Shown in pieces: positions 5,232 through 5,536 of a DNA stretch of 5,536 nucleotides. Within the stretch, counting starts at the first letter, position 1. The number at the start of each line of letters is the position of its first letter. The notes beneath the pieces are model-generated. The model was given only the letters and a program-made list of their open reading frames with translations, was not told the origin of the DNA and ran no database searches. This DNA comes from an uncultured beta proteobacterium (GTDB taxonomy: Bacteria; Pseudomonadota; Gammaproteobacteria; Burkholderiales; Burkholderiaceae), in the NCBI GenBank assembly GCA_903930665.1, contig CAIYZI010000675.1, positions 1-5,536 on the forward strand, read 5' to 3'. Made by a program: the position numbers and the translations under genes.

Positions 5232-5536
5232 ATGGAATGGTTTAAGACTTTGTTAATCGTTTTGCAGGTAATTTCTGCTTTGGGCGTTATCTTGTTGGTA
5301 TTGCTACAACAAGGTAAGGGTGCGGATATGGGTGCAGCATTTGGCTCTGGTGCTTCTGGCAGCCTCTTTGGCGCCAGTGGGTCAGCCAACTTTTTATCCC
5401 ATACCACTGCAATTTTGGCGATTGTTTTCTTTGTATGTACCCTAGGCATTACTTGGGTCGGCAATAAAAAGGTTGTAAACCCAGGAATTTTGACTGGAAC
5501 GGTTGCGCCGGTATGTGCTCCAGCGGCTGCCCCAGA
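5232..5536 (+). CDS. secG: Preprotein translocase subunit SecG (3' end cut off by window edge)
   Basis: The frame is open from the ATG at 5232 to the right edge, giving 101 complete codons with no stop. SecG is the small inner-membrane partner of SecY and SecE in the SecYEG channel and aids SecA-driven export. The protein shows the family layout: a first membrane helix at about 4-25, the conserved cytoplasmic loop LLQQGKGADMGAAFGSGAS at 24-42 followed by the SLFGASGSANFL pattern (44-55), and a second helix at about 58-76. The Ala/Pro-rich, low-complexity tail beginning near residue 91 is a common feature of proteobacterial SecG. A good ribosome binding site, GGAG at 5221-5224, lies seven bases before the ATG. 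The tpiA-secG order is widespread in betaproteobacteria, where a tRNA-Leu gene and the nuo operon often follow; that part is outside the window. Confidence 0.95.
   Translation, partial: MEWFKTLLIVLQVISALGVILLVLLQQGKGADMGAAFGSGASGSLFGASGSANFLSHTTAILAIVFFVCTLGITWVGNKKVVNPGILTGTVAPVCAPAAAP

Noticed and set aside
5225..5464. Minus-strand open frame of 79 codons
   Set aside because: It is antisense to secG, whose sense frame has two membrane helices, the conserved loop and a good ribosome binding site.

Overview
The window looks like a conserved housekeeping stretch of a betaproteobacterial chromosome, most likely a Burkholderiaceae member of the Polynucleobacter type. This is inferred from the proteins (S15, PNPase, triosephosphate isomerase and SecG all read as betaproteobacterial), the gene order rpsO - pnp - quinone oxidoreductase - tpiA - secG, and the moderate, slightly AT-leaning base composition. 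No database search was possible, so the genus is a guess and the class is firmer.

Layout: (1) 1-429, minus strand: the first 143 codons of a secreted SYLF/Ysc84-type lipid-binding protein, running off the left edge. (2) 430-678: a divergent intergenic region with several small dyads, a recurring TNAAAGCT motif, a good extended -10 promoter for rpsO and a possible S15-binding hairpin just before the rpsO ribosome binding site. (3) 679-948: rpsO. (4) 949-1216: a non-coding gap holding a long hairpin plus U-run (probable terminator or attenuator), a second long hairpin and two competing small hairpins, then the pnp ribosome binding site. (5) 1217-3391: pnp. (6) 3433-4431: a zinc-free quinone oxidoreductase. 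(7) 4449-5207: tpiA. (8) 5232-5536: the first 101 codons of secG, running off the right edge.

From pnp onward the genes are on one strand with gaps of 41, 17 and 24 bases and no visible terminator, so pnp, the oxidoreductase, tpiA and secG are probably co-transcribed. Their roles are unrelated (RNA decay, redox, glycolysis, protein export), so this looks like a housekeeping transcription unit rather than a pathway. rpsO and pnp form the classic ribosomal protein / RNA decay pair, which in E. coli is controlled by S15 autoregulation and by RNase III/PNPase processing of the pnp leader. The structured RNA seen here before both genes fits a similar arrangement.

No new multi-gene system, mobile element, CRISPR array, tRNA or rRNA is visible. 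The interesting content is regulatory and lies in the two intergenic regions.
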